The position numbers were made by a program, and so were the translations under genes. A stretch of DNA of 64,000 nucleotides from JAJXWB01 sp046349085 (GTDB lineage: Bacteria > Pseudomonadota > Alphaproteobacteria > Rhizobiales > Beijerinckiaceae): contig JAXMDA010000001.1 in assembly GCA_046349085.1 (NCBI GenBank), forward strand, positions 764,749 to 828,748, given 5' to 3'. Position 1 is the stretch's first letter. Each line of letters starts with the position of its first letter. Positions 24,801 to 33,344 of this stretch are shown one piece after another. Under the pieces are notes generated by a model. It saw nothing but the letters and a program-made list of their open reading frames with translations, was not told the origin of the DNA and did no database searches.

Positions 24801-26615
24801 TTACGCCAGCCCGAGCTCATTGCTCCAGGCTTCCGGCGCCGAGACCGGGATCGACAGCAGCAATTGCCCGAAGGTCTTGGCCTGCGTGTCGAGCCGCACC
24901 GACGAGGTGCCGCCGCCGCCGAGCGCATTGTGCATGAGGAAATTCAGCGCATGCACGCCCGGCAGGTCGAAGCGCTCGACCTCGCCCTTCACGTAATGCG
25001 CGAAATAGGCCTTCACGGCTTCCGGCGTCAGGCTCGCGCGAATGACCGGCCAATATTCCGGCTTGCGCGCGATGACGCCGACATTGGCGCCGTCGCCCTT
25101 GTCGCCGGAACGCGCGACCGCAAGCGCGATCAGCGGAACCTCGATGCGGCGGCCGGGCGGCGGCGCGCCGTCGTTCACGACGGGATGCGCGACGCTGTCC
25201 TTGTGGTCCTGCGGCGGCAGGAAGGGCGCGAAGGCGACTTCCGCGCCGTCGATACGCACGCTGATCTTCACAAAGGCCTTGTCGACGAGGAAGGAATAGA
25301 GCCGCACCATCGGCGAAGCGGACGGACGTCCGGCGTCGATGCCGCAACGGCCGGTCGATGTCGCCAGCGCCGTGCCGACGCTTTCCTTGGCGAGCAATTC
25401 GCAAGCCTCCGGCCGCGCGTGCTGCACGGCCAGGCGCAGCACGACCTCCCGCGGAACGCTGCGGCGCGGATCCGCGCTCGCGCCATACAGCGTCTCGTCG
25501 CCGATGACGTCGATCGCCGCGTCGCCGAAAGGCGGCAGGCCCGCCTCCTTCAGCATCCTGCCGACGCGATTGAGCACGGCCTCGGCCACGCGGCGCGCCT
25601 TGGCCGGCGCGTCGTAGCCGGCGATGACAGAGGACGAGACCAGACGAAACCCGCCGGGATAAGTCGCCGACACCTTGTACGTCCGCGTCGGCATGCGGCC
25701 CTTCGCGCCCTCGACGCGCACGCGATCCTTGCCGTCCTGAACCATGGTCACGCCGGTGAAGTCGCAGACAACGTCCGGAAGAATATAGGCGGCGGGGTCG
25801 CCGATCTCGTAGAGCATCTGCTCGGCGACGGTGAGCGGCGTCACCGCGCCGCCGGTGCCTTCGGGCTTGGTGACGATGAATGAGCCGTCGGCGAAACATT
25901 CGGCGACCGGCCAGCCGACGTCTTCCCAGCCGGCTTCCACGTCTTTCCAGTCGGTGAAATTGCCGCCCGTGACCTGCGCGCCGCATTCCAGCAGATGGCC
26001 GCACAGCGCGCCTTGAGCGAGCAGATCGAAATCGGTCGGCTTCCACTTGAATTCGTGGATCAGCGGGGCGAGCGAGACGGCGGAATCGACGCAGCGGCCG
26101 GTCAGCACGATATCGGCGCCGGCGTCGAGCGCGGCGGCGATCGGAAAGGCGCCGAGATAGGCGTTGACGCTCATGAGCTTCGCCGGCAGCGGCGCGCCGG
26201 ACTGCATTTCCCTGATGTCGAGGCCGCGCAATTCCTCTTCGCGCCCGAGCAGATCGTCGCCCTCGACCGTGCCGATCTTCAGCGCGACGCCCGCTTCCTT
26301 CGCCACCTGCTCCAGCGCCTTGCGGCAGGCCTCGAGATTGACGCCGCCGGCATTGGCGATGACCTTGATCTTCTTGTCCGCGATCTTCTTGACGAGCGGC
26401 TTCATCACGCCGAAGACGAAATCGTGCGCGTAGCCCTGGTCCTCCTTGCGGCTCTTCAGCTTGGCGAGGATCGCCATCGTCACTTCGGCGAGATAGTCGA
26501 AGACGAGATAGTCGATATTCCCCCGGTCGACGAGCTGCGCGGGCGCGGCGTTGCTGTCGCCCCAGTAGCCCGAGGCGCCGCCGATGCGGATGGATTTCTT
26601 CGCGTCGCTGGCCAT
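24801..26615 (-). CDS. AtuA-like protein (DUF1446) with fused C-terminal AtuA-like domain
   Basis: A 604-residue protein. Residues about 8-450 are the DUF1446/AtuA domain: IRIGGASGYWGDSN at the start, then KVIANAGGVN, IVLTGRCVDSAVSLAPLIHEF and GALCGHLLECGAQVTGGNF. Residues about 500-600 form the second domain often found fused to it or next to it (PLIALAVARSGDKGDGANVGVIAR...FLMHNALGGGGTSS). AtuA is needed for citronellol/geranyl-CoA catabolism in pseudomonads, but its reaction is not established. ATG 26615 is chosen because the frame upstream is not protein-like. The genes for geranyl-CoA carboxylase are not in this window. Confidence 0.92.
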   Translation of the reverse strand: MASDAKKSIRIGGASGYWGDSNAAPAQLVDRGNIDYLVFDYLAEVTMAILAKLKSRKEDQGYAHDFVFGVMKPLVKKIADKKIKVIANAGGVNLEACRKALEQVAKEAGVALKIGTVEGDDLLGREEELRGLDIREMQSGAPLPAKLMSVNAYLGAFPIAAALDAGADIVLTGRCVDSAVSLAPLIHEFKWKPTDFDLLAQGALCGHLLECGAQVTGGNFTDWKDVEAGWEDVGWPVAECFADGSFIVTKPEGTGGAVTPLTVAEQMLYEIGDPAAYILPDVVCDFTGVTMVQDGKDRVRVEGAKGRMPTRTYKVSATYPGGFRLVSSSVIAGYDAPAKARRVAEAVLNRVGRMLKEAGLPPFGDAAIDVIGDETLYGASADPRRSVPREVVLRLAVQHARPEACELLAKESVGTALATSTGRCGIDAGRPSASPMVRLYSFLVDKAFVKISVRIDGAEVAFAPFLPPQDHKDSVAHPVVNDGAPPPGRRIEVPLIALAVARSGDKGDGANVGVIARKPEYWPVIRASLTPEAVKAYFAHYVKGEVERFDLPGVHALNFLMHNALGGGGTSSVRLDTQAKTFGQLLLSIPVSAPEAWSNELGLA

Positions 26616-26674
26616 GGCGTTTCGTCCCTCGAAAATTCTCTGATTGATCCCATCATACCCGGTCGCAGAAAAAT

Positions 26675-26702
26675 TTGAACCATCCTCAGAATTTCGTAGA
26701 CT
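26675..26702 (+). promoter_or_regulatory. Predicted promoter of the crotonase gene
   Basis: TTGAAC at 26675-26680, a 16-base spacer and TAGACT at 26697-26702, in the AT-richer gap between the divergent AtuA-like and crotonase genes. Confidence 0.45.
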
Positions 26703-26748
26703 GGGGTCGAAATGGCCGGCGATGGCCTGAGAAATGGGAGTGAAATCA

Positions 26749-27579
26749 ATGGCGGGGCTGCCGGAAACGCCGGAATTCATCAAGCTCGAACGCAACGGGC
26801 CGGTTCTCGCCGTCTGGCTGAACAAGCCGGAAGCCCGCAATGCGCTGGTCGCCGGCATGGGCGCCGAATTACGCCAGACATTCGAGGCGCTGAAGTCTAT
26901 GCCCGAGGTGCGCGTCGTCGTTCTGCGCGGCGCCGGCGGCACGTTCTGCGCGGGCGGCGACATCAAGGGATTCAACGCGGCCTCGAAGCCGCTCGCGCCC
27001 GGCGAGCGCGATGCGCTGAAGGAAGCCAACCGCCAGGGCGGCGCGCTGTTTCAGGCGATCGACGAGGCGCGGCAGGCGACGATCGTCGTGGTCGAAGGCT
27101 TCGCCATGGGCGGCGGCTTCGGCATGGCGTGCCTGGGCGACATCACCATCGCCAAGGCCGATGCGCAATTCGCGATGAGCGAAACGATGCTCGGCATCGT
27201 GCCGGCGCAGATCTCGCCCTTTGTCGTGCGGCGCATCGGGCTGACCGCCGCGCGCCGCTTCGGCGTCTCGGGCGCGAAGCTCAACGGCGTTCAGGCGCGC
27301 GATATCGGCATTGCGCATGAGGTGGCCGAAACTGCGGAAGCGCTGGAGGCGCTGATCGACGCGACGATCGCGCAAATCCTGAAATGCGCGCCGGAAGCGG
27401 TCGCCGTCACCAAGGCGCTGATGCATCGCGTCGCCAAGGGCGGCGAGCCGATGGACCGGCTGCTCGACCGCGCGGCCGAGGATTTCGTGTCGGCGGTGCG
27501 CAGCCCCGAAGGCGCGGAGGGCACGCGGGCGTTCGTGGAGAAGCGCAAGCCCGCGTGGAATGTCGGGTGGGGGAAGTAA
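26749..27579 (+). CDS. Enoyl-CoA hydratase/isomerase (crotonase) family protein
   Basis: A 276-residue crotonase. RGAGGTFCAGGDIKGF and AMGGGFGMACLGDITIA make the oxyanion hole; the Glu of SETMLGIVP matches the second catalytic Glu of hydratases, while the first position is not Glu, so hydration activity is uncertain. ATG 26749 is chosen because GGAGTG lies 7 bases upstream. It is divergent from the AtuA-like gene. Methylglutaconyl- or isohexenylglutaconyl-CoA hydratase-like function would fit the neighbours but is inference. Confidence 0.88.
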   Translation: MAGLPETPEFIKLERNGPVLAVWLNKPEARNALVAGMGAELRQTFEALKSMPEVRVVVLRGAGGTFCAGGDIKGFNAASKPLAPGERDALKEANRQGGALFQAIDEARQATIVVVEGFAMGGGFGMACLGDITIAKADAQFAMSETMLGIVPAQISPFVVRRIGLTAARRFGVSGAKLNGVQARDIGIAHEVAETAEALEALIDATIAQILKCAPEAVAVTKALMHRVAKGGEPMDRLLDRAAEDFVSAVRSPEGAEGTRAFVEKRKPAWNVGWGK

Positions 27580-27604
27580 CGGCTTCCCCGAGCCCTCGTC
27601 CTGA

Positions 27605-27656
27605 GAGCCTGCCTCGAAATTCGCTGCGAACCCGCGCCCTCATGCTGCGCAGGCTC
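27605..27656. repeat. Intergenic inverted repeat between convergent genes
   Basis: GAGCCTGC at 27605-27612 pairs with GCAGGCTC at 27649-27656 around a 36-base loop, in the 102-base gap between the crotonase and monooxygenase stops. It may be a small dispersed element or a two-way terminator. Confidence 0.35.
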
Positions 27657-27681
27657 CTCGGCATGAAGGATCGTGTCGCGG

Positions 27682-29196
27682 CTATTTTCCGTAAACGAAC
27701 GCCGCATCGTCGAAATTCGTCTTCGGAATCTCGTCCTTCTCCACCCAGTAGTCCTGGCTGTGCTGCCATTCCGGCTTGTCGAGGCGCTTGGGCAATAAAT
27801 CCATGCCGCGCAGCATGTAGCCGGGATTGAAATTCTCTGCGTCGAGCCAGGGGAGGACCGGCGCGTCCTTGTCCTGCGGCCGCAGCGCGACCTCCACCCT
27901 GTGCGCGCCTTTCGCCTTCATGTGATTGAGCAGCGCGCAGACGAAATCGGCCACCATGTCGGTGCGCAGCGTCCAGCTCGCGCGGAAATAGCCGAACACC
28001 CAGGCGAGATTCGGCACGCCGGTGAACATCAGGCCGCGATAGGTGACCGTGTCCGCCCAGTCGAGCGGCTTGCCGTCGATGGCGAACTGGATGTCGCCCA
28101 TCATGCAGAGATTGAAACCGGTCGCCGTCACGATGATGTCGGCTTCCAGCTCCTTGCCGGATTTGAGCAGCACGCCCTTCTTCGTGAAGCGGTCGATCTC
28201 GTCGGTGACGACGCTCGCCTTGCCGGATGCGATGCCCTTGAAGAGATCGCCGTCCGGCACGAAGGCGATGCGCTGGCGCCAGGGGCGGTAGCTCGGCGTG
28301 AAGTGCTTGTCGATGTCGTAGTCGGGTCCGAGATAGGCGCGCACCGCGCCGAGCAGCTCCTTCTTGACGGCCTCGGGCTCCTCGAAGCAGCGGCGTGTGA
28401 ATTCGGCCTGGGTGTAGAGAATCTGCTTGCGCACGATTTCGTGAATCCAGGCCTCGTCGATCTGCAGCTTGCGAAGCTGTTCGGCAATGTCGATGGCGTT
28501 GCGGCCGGGAATGAAATAGGTCGGCGAGCGCTGCAGCATCGTCACATGCGCGGCGTCCGGCGCCATCGCCGGGATGACCGTCGCCGCGGTGGCGCCGGAG
28601 CCGATGACGAGAACCTGCTTGCCCTTGTAGTCCAGGTCTTCCGGCCAGGTCTGCGGGTGGACGATGCGCCCCTCGTATTTGTCCATGTCCTTCCAGTGCG
28701 GCGTATAGCCTTCGGAATGACGGTAGTAGCCCTGGCACATCCAGAGGAAATTGCAGGTGAAGGCCATGCGCTCGCCGGTGGCGAGGTTCTCGACGTCGAG
28801 CGTCCAGCGATTGTCCTTGCTCGACCAGCTCGCGTGATGGATCTTGTGCCGATAGCGGATGTGCGGGCCGAGAGCGTTCTCCTCGATCACCTCGCCCATG
28901 TATTTCAGAATCTCCTCCGCCGTCGCGATCGGCTTGCCGACCCAAGGTTTGAAGCGATAGCCGAAGGTGTGGAGATCGCTGTCGGAGCGGATGCCCGGAT
29001 ATTTGTGCGTGATCCAGGTGCCGCCGAACGTCTCCTGCGTCTCCAGCACGACGAAGCTCGCGCCCGGGCATTGATGCGTGAGATGATAGGCGGAGCCGAC
29101 GCCGGAAATGCCCGCGCCGACGATGAGCACGTCGAAATGCTCCGATCTGGCGTGGGCCTTCTCAGCCGGACGTTCGAGTGTCGCTGTGTCGTTCAT
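27682..29196 (-). CDS. FAD/NADPH monooxygenase, Baeyer-Villiger type
   Basis: A 504-residue flavoprotein. The first Rossmann motif IVGAGISGVGSAY is at about 25-37 (FAD) and the second VIGSGATAAT at about 197-206 (NADPH). Residues 174-185 read YEGRIVHPQTWP, the Baeyer-Villiger fingerprint F-x-G-x-x-x-H-x-x-x-W-P with Tyr for Phe. Such enzymes insert oxygen next to a ketone to give an ester, but relatives also oxidise heteroatoms or alkanes. Convergent with the crotonase gene. The substrate is unknown; a ketone from terpenoid or long-chain degradation is inference from the neighbourhood. Confidence 0.9.
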   Translation of the reverse strand: MNDTATLERPAEKAHARSEHFDVLIVGAGISGVGSAYHLTHQCPGASFVVLETQETFGGTWITHKYPGIRSDSDLHTFGYRFKPWVGKPIATAEEILKYMGEVIEENALGPHIRYRHKIHHASWSSKDNRWTLDVENLATGERMAFTCNFLWMCQGYYRHSEGYTPHWKDMDKYEGRIVHPQTWPEDLDYKGKQVLVIGSGATAATVIPAMAPDAAHVTMLQRSPTYFIPGRNAIDIAEQLRKLQIDEAWIHEIVRKQILYTQAEFTRRCFEEPEAVKKELLGAVRAYLGPDYDIDKHFTPSYRPWRQRIAFVPDGDLFKGIASGKASVVTDEIDRFTKKGVLLKSGKELEADIIVTATGFNLCMMGDIQFAIDGKPLDWADTVTYRGLMFTGVPNLAWVFGYFRASWTLRTDMVADFVCALLNHMKAKGAHRVEVALRPQDKDAPVLPWLDAENFNPGYMLRGMDLLPKRLDKPEWQHSQDYWVEKDEIPKTNFDDAAFVYGK

Positions 29197-29321
29197 GGTC
29201 CTGCCCTGACGTTTCCTGCCCGCGCGTACGTGCGCGCGACCTTTCGTGCGTCAAGAATGCAGGGCGGCGCCCCGTTCGGCAAGCGGGCGACAGTTTCGTA
29301 GGCCGAAATCAGCGCCCGCGC

Positions 29322-30623
29322 TCAGCGGCCAACGCTCACATAGGCGAAGCCGTGGCGCTGCATTTCATCGGGGCGGTACACGTTGCGAAGATCGACCACG
29401 ACCGGAGACTTCAGCAATGTCTTGATCTTGGCGAGGTCGAGCGCACGGAAGGCGTCCCACTCCGTCACGAGCACGAGCGCGTCCGCCCCTTCGATCGCCG
29501 CATAGGCGCTCTGCGCGAATTCGACATTGTCGAGCACGGCTTTGGCCTGGCTCATCCCCTCCGGATCGTAGGCGCGGATTTTCGCGCCATTGTCCTGCAG
29601 GGCGGGAATAATCATGAGCGAGGGCGCGTCGCGCATGTCGTCGGTGTTCGGCTTGAAGGTGAGGCCGAGCAAGGCGATGGTTTTTCCACGCACGGAGCCG
29701 CCGCAGGCGGCGATCACCTTGCGCGCCATGGCGCGCTTGCGCTGGTCGTTGACCGCGACGACCGTCTCGACGATGCGCAGCGGGCTGCCCGCGTCATGGC
29801 CGGTCTTGACCAGCGCCAGCGTATCCTTCGGAAAGCACGAACCGCCGTACCCTGGCCCCGCGTGCAGAAACTTGCGGCCGATGCGGTTGTCGAGGCCGAT
29901 GCCGCGCGCGACGTCCTGCACATTGGCGCCCGTCGCCTCGCAGAGATCGGCGATTTCGTTGATGAAGGTGATCTTGGTCGCGAGAAAGGCGTTGGCGGCG
30001 TATTTGGTCAGTTCCGCCGTGCGCCGCGCCATGAACAGGATCGGCTGGTTGTTGAGATAGAGCGGCCGGTAGGCCTCCTGCATCACTTCTCGCGCGCGAA
30101 TGTCATCGGTTCCAATCACGATGCGGTCGGGATGCTTGAAATCCGAGATCGCCGCGCCTTCGCGCAAAAATTCCGGATTGGAGACGACGGCTATCCGCGC
30201 GTTCGGGCGAACCTCGCGCACGATGCGTTCGACCTCGTCGCCGGCGCCGACCGGAACGGTCGACTTGGTGACGATGACGGCGTCGTCGGCCGCATGTTCC
30301 GCGATCTCCCTCGCGGCGGCGTAGACGTAGGAGAGATCGGCATAGCCGTCGCCGCGGCGCGACGGCGTGCCGACGGCGATGAAGATGGCCTTCGCGCCCG
30401 CGACGCCCTTCGCCAGATCGACAGTGAAGGACAGGCGGCCGTCGCGAACGTTCTTGTCGACGATCTCCTTGAGGCCCGGCTCGTAGATCGGCATGTGGGC
30501 CGCCTCGAGCTGCGCGATCTTGGCGGCGTCCTTGTCGATGCAGACGACGTCGTGCCCGAAGTCGGCGAAACACACGCCCGAAACGAGGCCGACATAGCCA
30601 GAACCGATCATCGCAATGCGCAT
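29322..30623 (-). CDS. ugd: UDP-glucose 6-dehydrogenase
   Basis: A 433-residue enzyme that oxidises UDP-glucose to UDP-glucuronate with two NAD+. N-terminal MIGSGYVGLVSGVCFADFGH binds NAD; the catalytic Cys263 is in GPGYGGSCFPKDT; the conserved GLTFKPNTDDMRDAPS begins the UDP-binding domain. UDP-glucuronate feeds exopolysaccharide, capsule or lipid synthesis. It has no linked polysaccharide genes and is separated from the TRAP permease by a hairpin. Confidence 0.96.
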   Translation of the reverse strand: MRIAMIGSGYVGLVSGVCFADFGHDVVCIDKDAAKIAQLEAAHMPIYEPGLKEIVDKNVRDGRLSFTVDLAKGVAGAKAIFIAVGTPSRRGDGYADLSYVYAAAREIAEHAADDAVIVTKSTVPVGAGDEVERIVREVRPNARIAVVSNPEFLREGAAISDFKHPDRIVIGTDDIRAREVMQEAYRPLYLNNQPILFMARRTAELTKYAANAFLATKITFINEIADLCEATGANVQDVARGIGLDNRIGRKFLHAGPGYGGSCFPKDTLALVKTGHDAGSPLRIVETVVAVNDQRKRAMARKVIAACGGSVRGKTIALLGLTFKPNTDDMRDAPSLMIIPALQDNGAKIRAYDPEGMSQAKAVLDNVEFAQSAYAAIEGADALVLVTEWDAFRALDLAKIKTLLKSPVVVDLRNVYRPDEMQRHGFAYVSVGR

Positions 30624-30654
30624 GAAGCAGAGGCTCCAGAGTGGAAAATGAGAG

Positions 30655-30681
30655 CGCCTGCCTAGCTTTTTTAGGCGGGCG
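30655..30681 (-). terminator. Hairpin between the TRAP permease and ugd
   Basis: CGCCTGCCTA at 30655-30664 and TAGGCGGGCG at 30672-30681 form a 10-bp stem with one G-T pair around a 7-base loop. It lies just after the permease stop (30715) in the direction of transcription and probably ends that transcript. Confidence 0.55.
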
Positions 30682-30714
30682 GCGCAACGCGACGCGCCGA
30701 CGCTTCTGCGCCCG

Positions 30715-32610
30715 TTACAAGAAGCCGATTGATATCCATGGGATTGCGGCGACGACGATCAGGCCGACGAGCAGAGCCGCGAGATAGGGCCAGATGGGCC
30801 GCACGCCTTCGGCGGGATCGACCCGGCCGATGGCGCAGGCCGCGTAATAGCCGACGCCGAAGGGCGGCGCGAACAGGCCGATGCCCATCGCGAGAATGAC
30901 CACCATCGCGTAGTGCACCTCGTGAATGCCGAGCTGCCGCGCGATGGGAAACAAGAGCGGGCCGAAGAGGACGATCGCCGGAATGCCCTCGAGGATCGAG
31001 CCGAGCACGACGAAGGCGACGAGCGATATGGCCATGAAGCCGATGGCGCCGCCGGGCATGGCCGCCATGGTCTGCGCGAGCTGGCGCGAGAAGCCGGATT
31101 GCGTGAGCGCCCAGGCCATGGCGGTCGCCGCGCCGATGATGATGAGGATCGCGCCGGACAGCGTCGCCGTGTCGACCAGCATCGGCCAGAGCCGCCCCCA
31201 TTCGATCTTCTGCTTGAAGAACAGCACGCCGATGAGGCCGACGAGCGCCGCATAGACGATGCCGATGGTGGAGACTTCCGTCGCCGTGGCTACGCCTTCG
31301 ACGACGGCGGCGCGGATCAGGAAGGGCAGGGCGATGCCCGGCAGCGCCACAAGCGCGAGGCGCGCGATGACACGCCCCGAGGCGCGCGGGGTTGTCGGCC
31401 TCTGCTCCTTGTGCGCCTGCCAGCGCACGACGAGCGCCAGCACGAGCATCAGCACGGCGCCCGGCAAGATGCCGCCGGTGAACAGCGCGGAGATCGACAC
31501 GCCGGTCACCGAACCGATGGTGATGAGCACGAGCGAGGGCGGGATCGTCTCGGTCATCGCGCCCGTCGCCGAGAGCAGCGCGACGAGATCGCCGCCCTTC
31601 TCGCCGCGCGCCTTCATCTCGGGAAACAGCACGGGCGCCACCGCCGCCATGTCGGCGGCCTTGGAGCCGGAAATGCCCGACACCAGATACATGGCGCCGA
31701 GCAGCACGTAAGAGAGGCCGCCGCGCAAATGGCCGATCAGCGCGGCGAGGAACGCCACCATGGCGCGCGCAAGGCCCGTGACCTCGATCAGCAGGCCCAG
31801 GAACACGAACAGCGGCACGGACAGAAGGATGATGTGGCTCATGCCCTCGTCCATGCGCGAGACGACGACCGACCAGGGCGTGCGCGTCGTCAGCGCAATG
31901 AAGGCGAAGGTGCCGATGCCGAAGGCGAAGACGATGGGAACGCCGGCAAGCACGGCGCCGCCGACGATCAGCACGAAGAAGACGACGAGCTTGTAATTGC
32001 CCATCGCCGCCAGCGCCGGCTTGCCCAGCCACAGCGCGAGGCCGACGGCGGCGACGAAGGCGAGCGCCATCGCCACGTCGGCGAGGCGATAAACACGGCC
32101 GATGCGCATGAGCCCGGTGACGAGCATGAGCGTGACGCCGACCGGCAGGGCGGCGGCGCGCCACGCGCCGGAAATTTCCAGCGCGGGCGTCGTGATGGCT
32201 ATTTCATCCAGCGCATAGTCGAAGGCCGGATGGATGACGAAGGCGAGGAAGACGAGACCGACGACCAGCGCCAGCGCCTCGAACAGCAAGCGTCCGCGCA
32301 CGCCGGCGCGCGCCACCAGCGCGGACATGCGCATGTGCTCCATGCGCCGGTAGGCTATGACGGCGCCGAGCATGGCGAGCCACAGAAAGAGGATGGACGC
32401 GAGTTCGTCCGACCATACGAAGGGCCGGCGCAGCACATAGCGCGAATAGACGCCGGCGAAGAGAATGAGCGTCTCGATCAGGACAAGAAGGCCCGCAGCC
32501 GTTTCGACGACGAAGCCGATCAGGGATTCGAGCGAGCCGCACAGGCGGGCGATCGCCGAAGCCTCGGCTTCGGGTCCCGTGCTCGAGAGAGAGGGCGGGT
32601 ATGCGTTCAC
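30715..32610 (-). CDS. TRAP transporter fused permease (DctQ-DctM)
   Basis: A 631-residue integral membrane protein. Residues about 30-190 are the small four-span DctQ-type subunit (RPFVWSDELASILFLWLAMLGA); residues about 200-631 are the large DctM-type subunit with repeated spans and the conserved GISGSKAADMAAVAPVLFPEM and GAMTETIPPS segments. It uses the Na+ or H+ gradient to import a carboxylate delivered by DctP. Its GTG start overlaps the vapC stop by 4 nt (GTGA), so its translation is coupled to the toxin gene. Fused Q-M permeases are known. Confidence 0.93.
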   Translation of the reverse strand: MNAYPPSLSSTGPEAEASAIARLCGSLESLIGFVVETAAGLLVLIETLILFAGVYSRYVLRRPFVWSDELASILFLWLAMLGAVIAYRRMEHMRMSALVARAGVRGRLLFEALALVVGLVFLAFVIHPAFDYALDEIAITTPALEISGAWRAAALPVGVTLMLVTGLMRIGRVYRLADVAMALAFVAAVGLALWLGKPALAAMGNYKLVVFFVLIVGGAVLAGVPIVFAFGIGTFAFIALTTRTPWSVVVSRMDEGMSHIILLSVPLFVFLGLLIEVTGLARAMVAFLAALIGHLRGGLSYVLLGAMYLVSGISGSKAADMAAVAPVLFPEMKARGEKGGDLVALLSATGAMTETIPPSLVLITIGSVTGVSISALFTGGILPGAVLMLVLALVVRWQAHKEQRPTTPRASGRVIARLALVALPGIALPFLIRAAVVEGVATATEVSTIGIVYAALVGLIGVLFFKQKIEWGRLWPMLVDTATLSGAILIIIGAATAMAWALTQSGFSRQLAQTMAAMPGGAIGFMAISLVAFVVLGSILEGIPAIVLFGPLLFPIARQLGIHEVHYAMVVILAMGIGLFAPPFGVGYYAACAIGRVDPAEGVRPIWPYLAALLVGLIVVAAIPWISIGFL

Positions 32611-33017
32611 GTGCGCTCGGGAAGCAGGAGGACGCCTTCCTTGGCGGCGGCGGCGCGCAAGGATGTGTCGAGCGTCGCGAGCGGCAGCCGCTCCGACATT
32701 GCCGCCGCCAGATAGGCGGCGTCGTAGGCGGTGAGTCCGTGGCGCAACGCGAGCCGGAACACATCCTGGCTGTCGGCAACGCCCGCGTCGCCGAGCCGGA
32801 GCGCTTCGAAGCGGCGCAGAAGAAGTTCGGCGTCGCCCACCGTCAATCGCTTTCGGCGAACCGCCTTGATCGTAATGCTGCGGATTTCATGGACGATGAT
32901 GTTGGGCGACCGCGCGCCTTCCCGCGCATAGCGATCGAGCAAGGCCTCCGTGCGTGAAGTGGCCTCGTCTTCGATCAGCCATGCGCCGATGACGCTCGCA
33001 TCCACCACGAAGGTCAT
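32607..33017 (-). CDS. vapC: VapC-like PIN-domain toxin
   Basis: A 136-residue PIN nuclease. The four acidic metal-binding residues are in place: Asp6 (VVDASV), Glu44 (VHEIR), Asp99 (AYDAAYLA) and Asp117 (ATLDTSL). PIN toxins of this class cleave tRNA or rRNA and are neutralised by the upstream antitoxin. Its ATG overlaps the antitoxin stop by 1 nt (TGATGA) and its stop overlaps the TRAP permease start. The catalytic residues look intact, so it is probably functional. Confidence 0.92.
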   Translation of the reverse strand: MTFVVDASVIGAWLIEDEATSRTEALLDRYAREGARSPNIIVHEIRSITIKAVRRKRLTVGDAELLLRRFEALRLGDAGVADSQDVFRLALRHGLTAYDAAYLAAAMSERLPLATLDTSLRAAAAKEGVLLLPERT

Positions 33018-33259
33018 CAGTATTTATGTCCCTCGTGCTTCCATTCACGAAGCTCGTCCTGCGAAATGCGGCCGTAGCGCTTGCGTTCGGCGCGGATCGT
33101 TTCGACGAGGGCGTTCCGGGCGGTCTGTTCGTCCAGCGGCGCAAGCCTGGCGACCGCGCGGTCGCCGCGCGCTATGATGACTTCCTCGCCGGCTTCCGCG
33201 CGCGCCACCAACTCGGAAAAATGCGCTTTCGCCTCGGCGATCTTGAACGTGACGGGCAT
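33017..33259 (-). CDS. vapB: Phd/YefM-type antitoxin
   Basis: An 80-residue protein beginning MPVTFKIAEAKAHFSELVARAEAG, the Phd/YefM antitoxin DNA-binding domain, with EVIIARGDRAVARLAPL as its second half; the C-terminal 30 residues (ISQDELREWKHEGHKY) would wrap the toxin. Start ATG 33259 is set by the domain; the longer frame reads through the palindrome. It likely binds the palindrome just upstream and represses the operon together with VapC. Confidence 0.92.
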   Translation of the reverse strand: MPVTFKIAEAKAHFSELVARAEAGEEVIIARGDRAVARLAPLDEQTARNALVETIRAERKRYGRISQDELREWKHEGHKY

Positions 33260-33284
33260 GGCCGTTTCCGCAGATTTCGAGTGG

Positions 33285-33330
33285 AAAATAGCCCGCCGGA
33301 GACAGTTGGTCAACCACTTGACCAACTGTC
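33285..33330 (-). promoter_or_regulatory. Predicted vapBC promoter with palindromic operator
   Basis: A perfect inverted repeat GACAGTTGGTCAA-N4-TTGACCAACTGTC occupies 33301-33330. On the minus strand its second arm supplies TTGACC (33313-33308) as a -35 box; a 17-base spacer leads to TATTTT (33290-33285) as -10. Transcription would start about 20 bases before the vapB ATG. A repressor bound to the palindrome would block this promoter, the usual autoregulation of toxin-antitoxin operons. The palindrome could also act on read-through from dctP. Confidence 0.75.
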
Positions 33331-33344
33331 CGGTCGAGCGGGCC

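Noticed and set aside
33301..33330. Palindrome read as a simple terminator of dctP
   Set aside because: No T-run follows on the minus strand, and its second arm is the -35 box of a well-spaced promoter, so an operator role is preferred; both remain possible.
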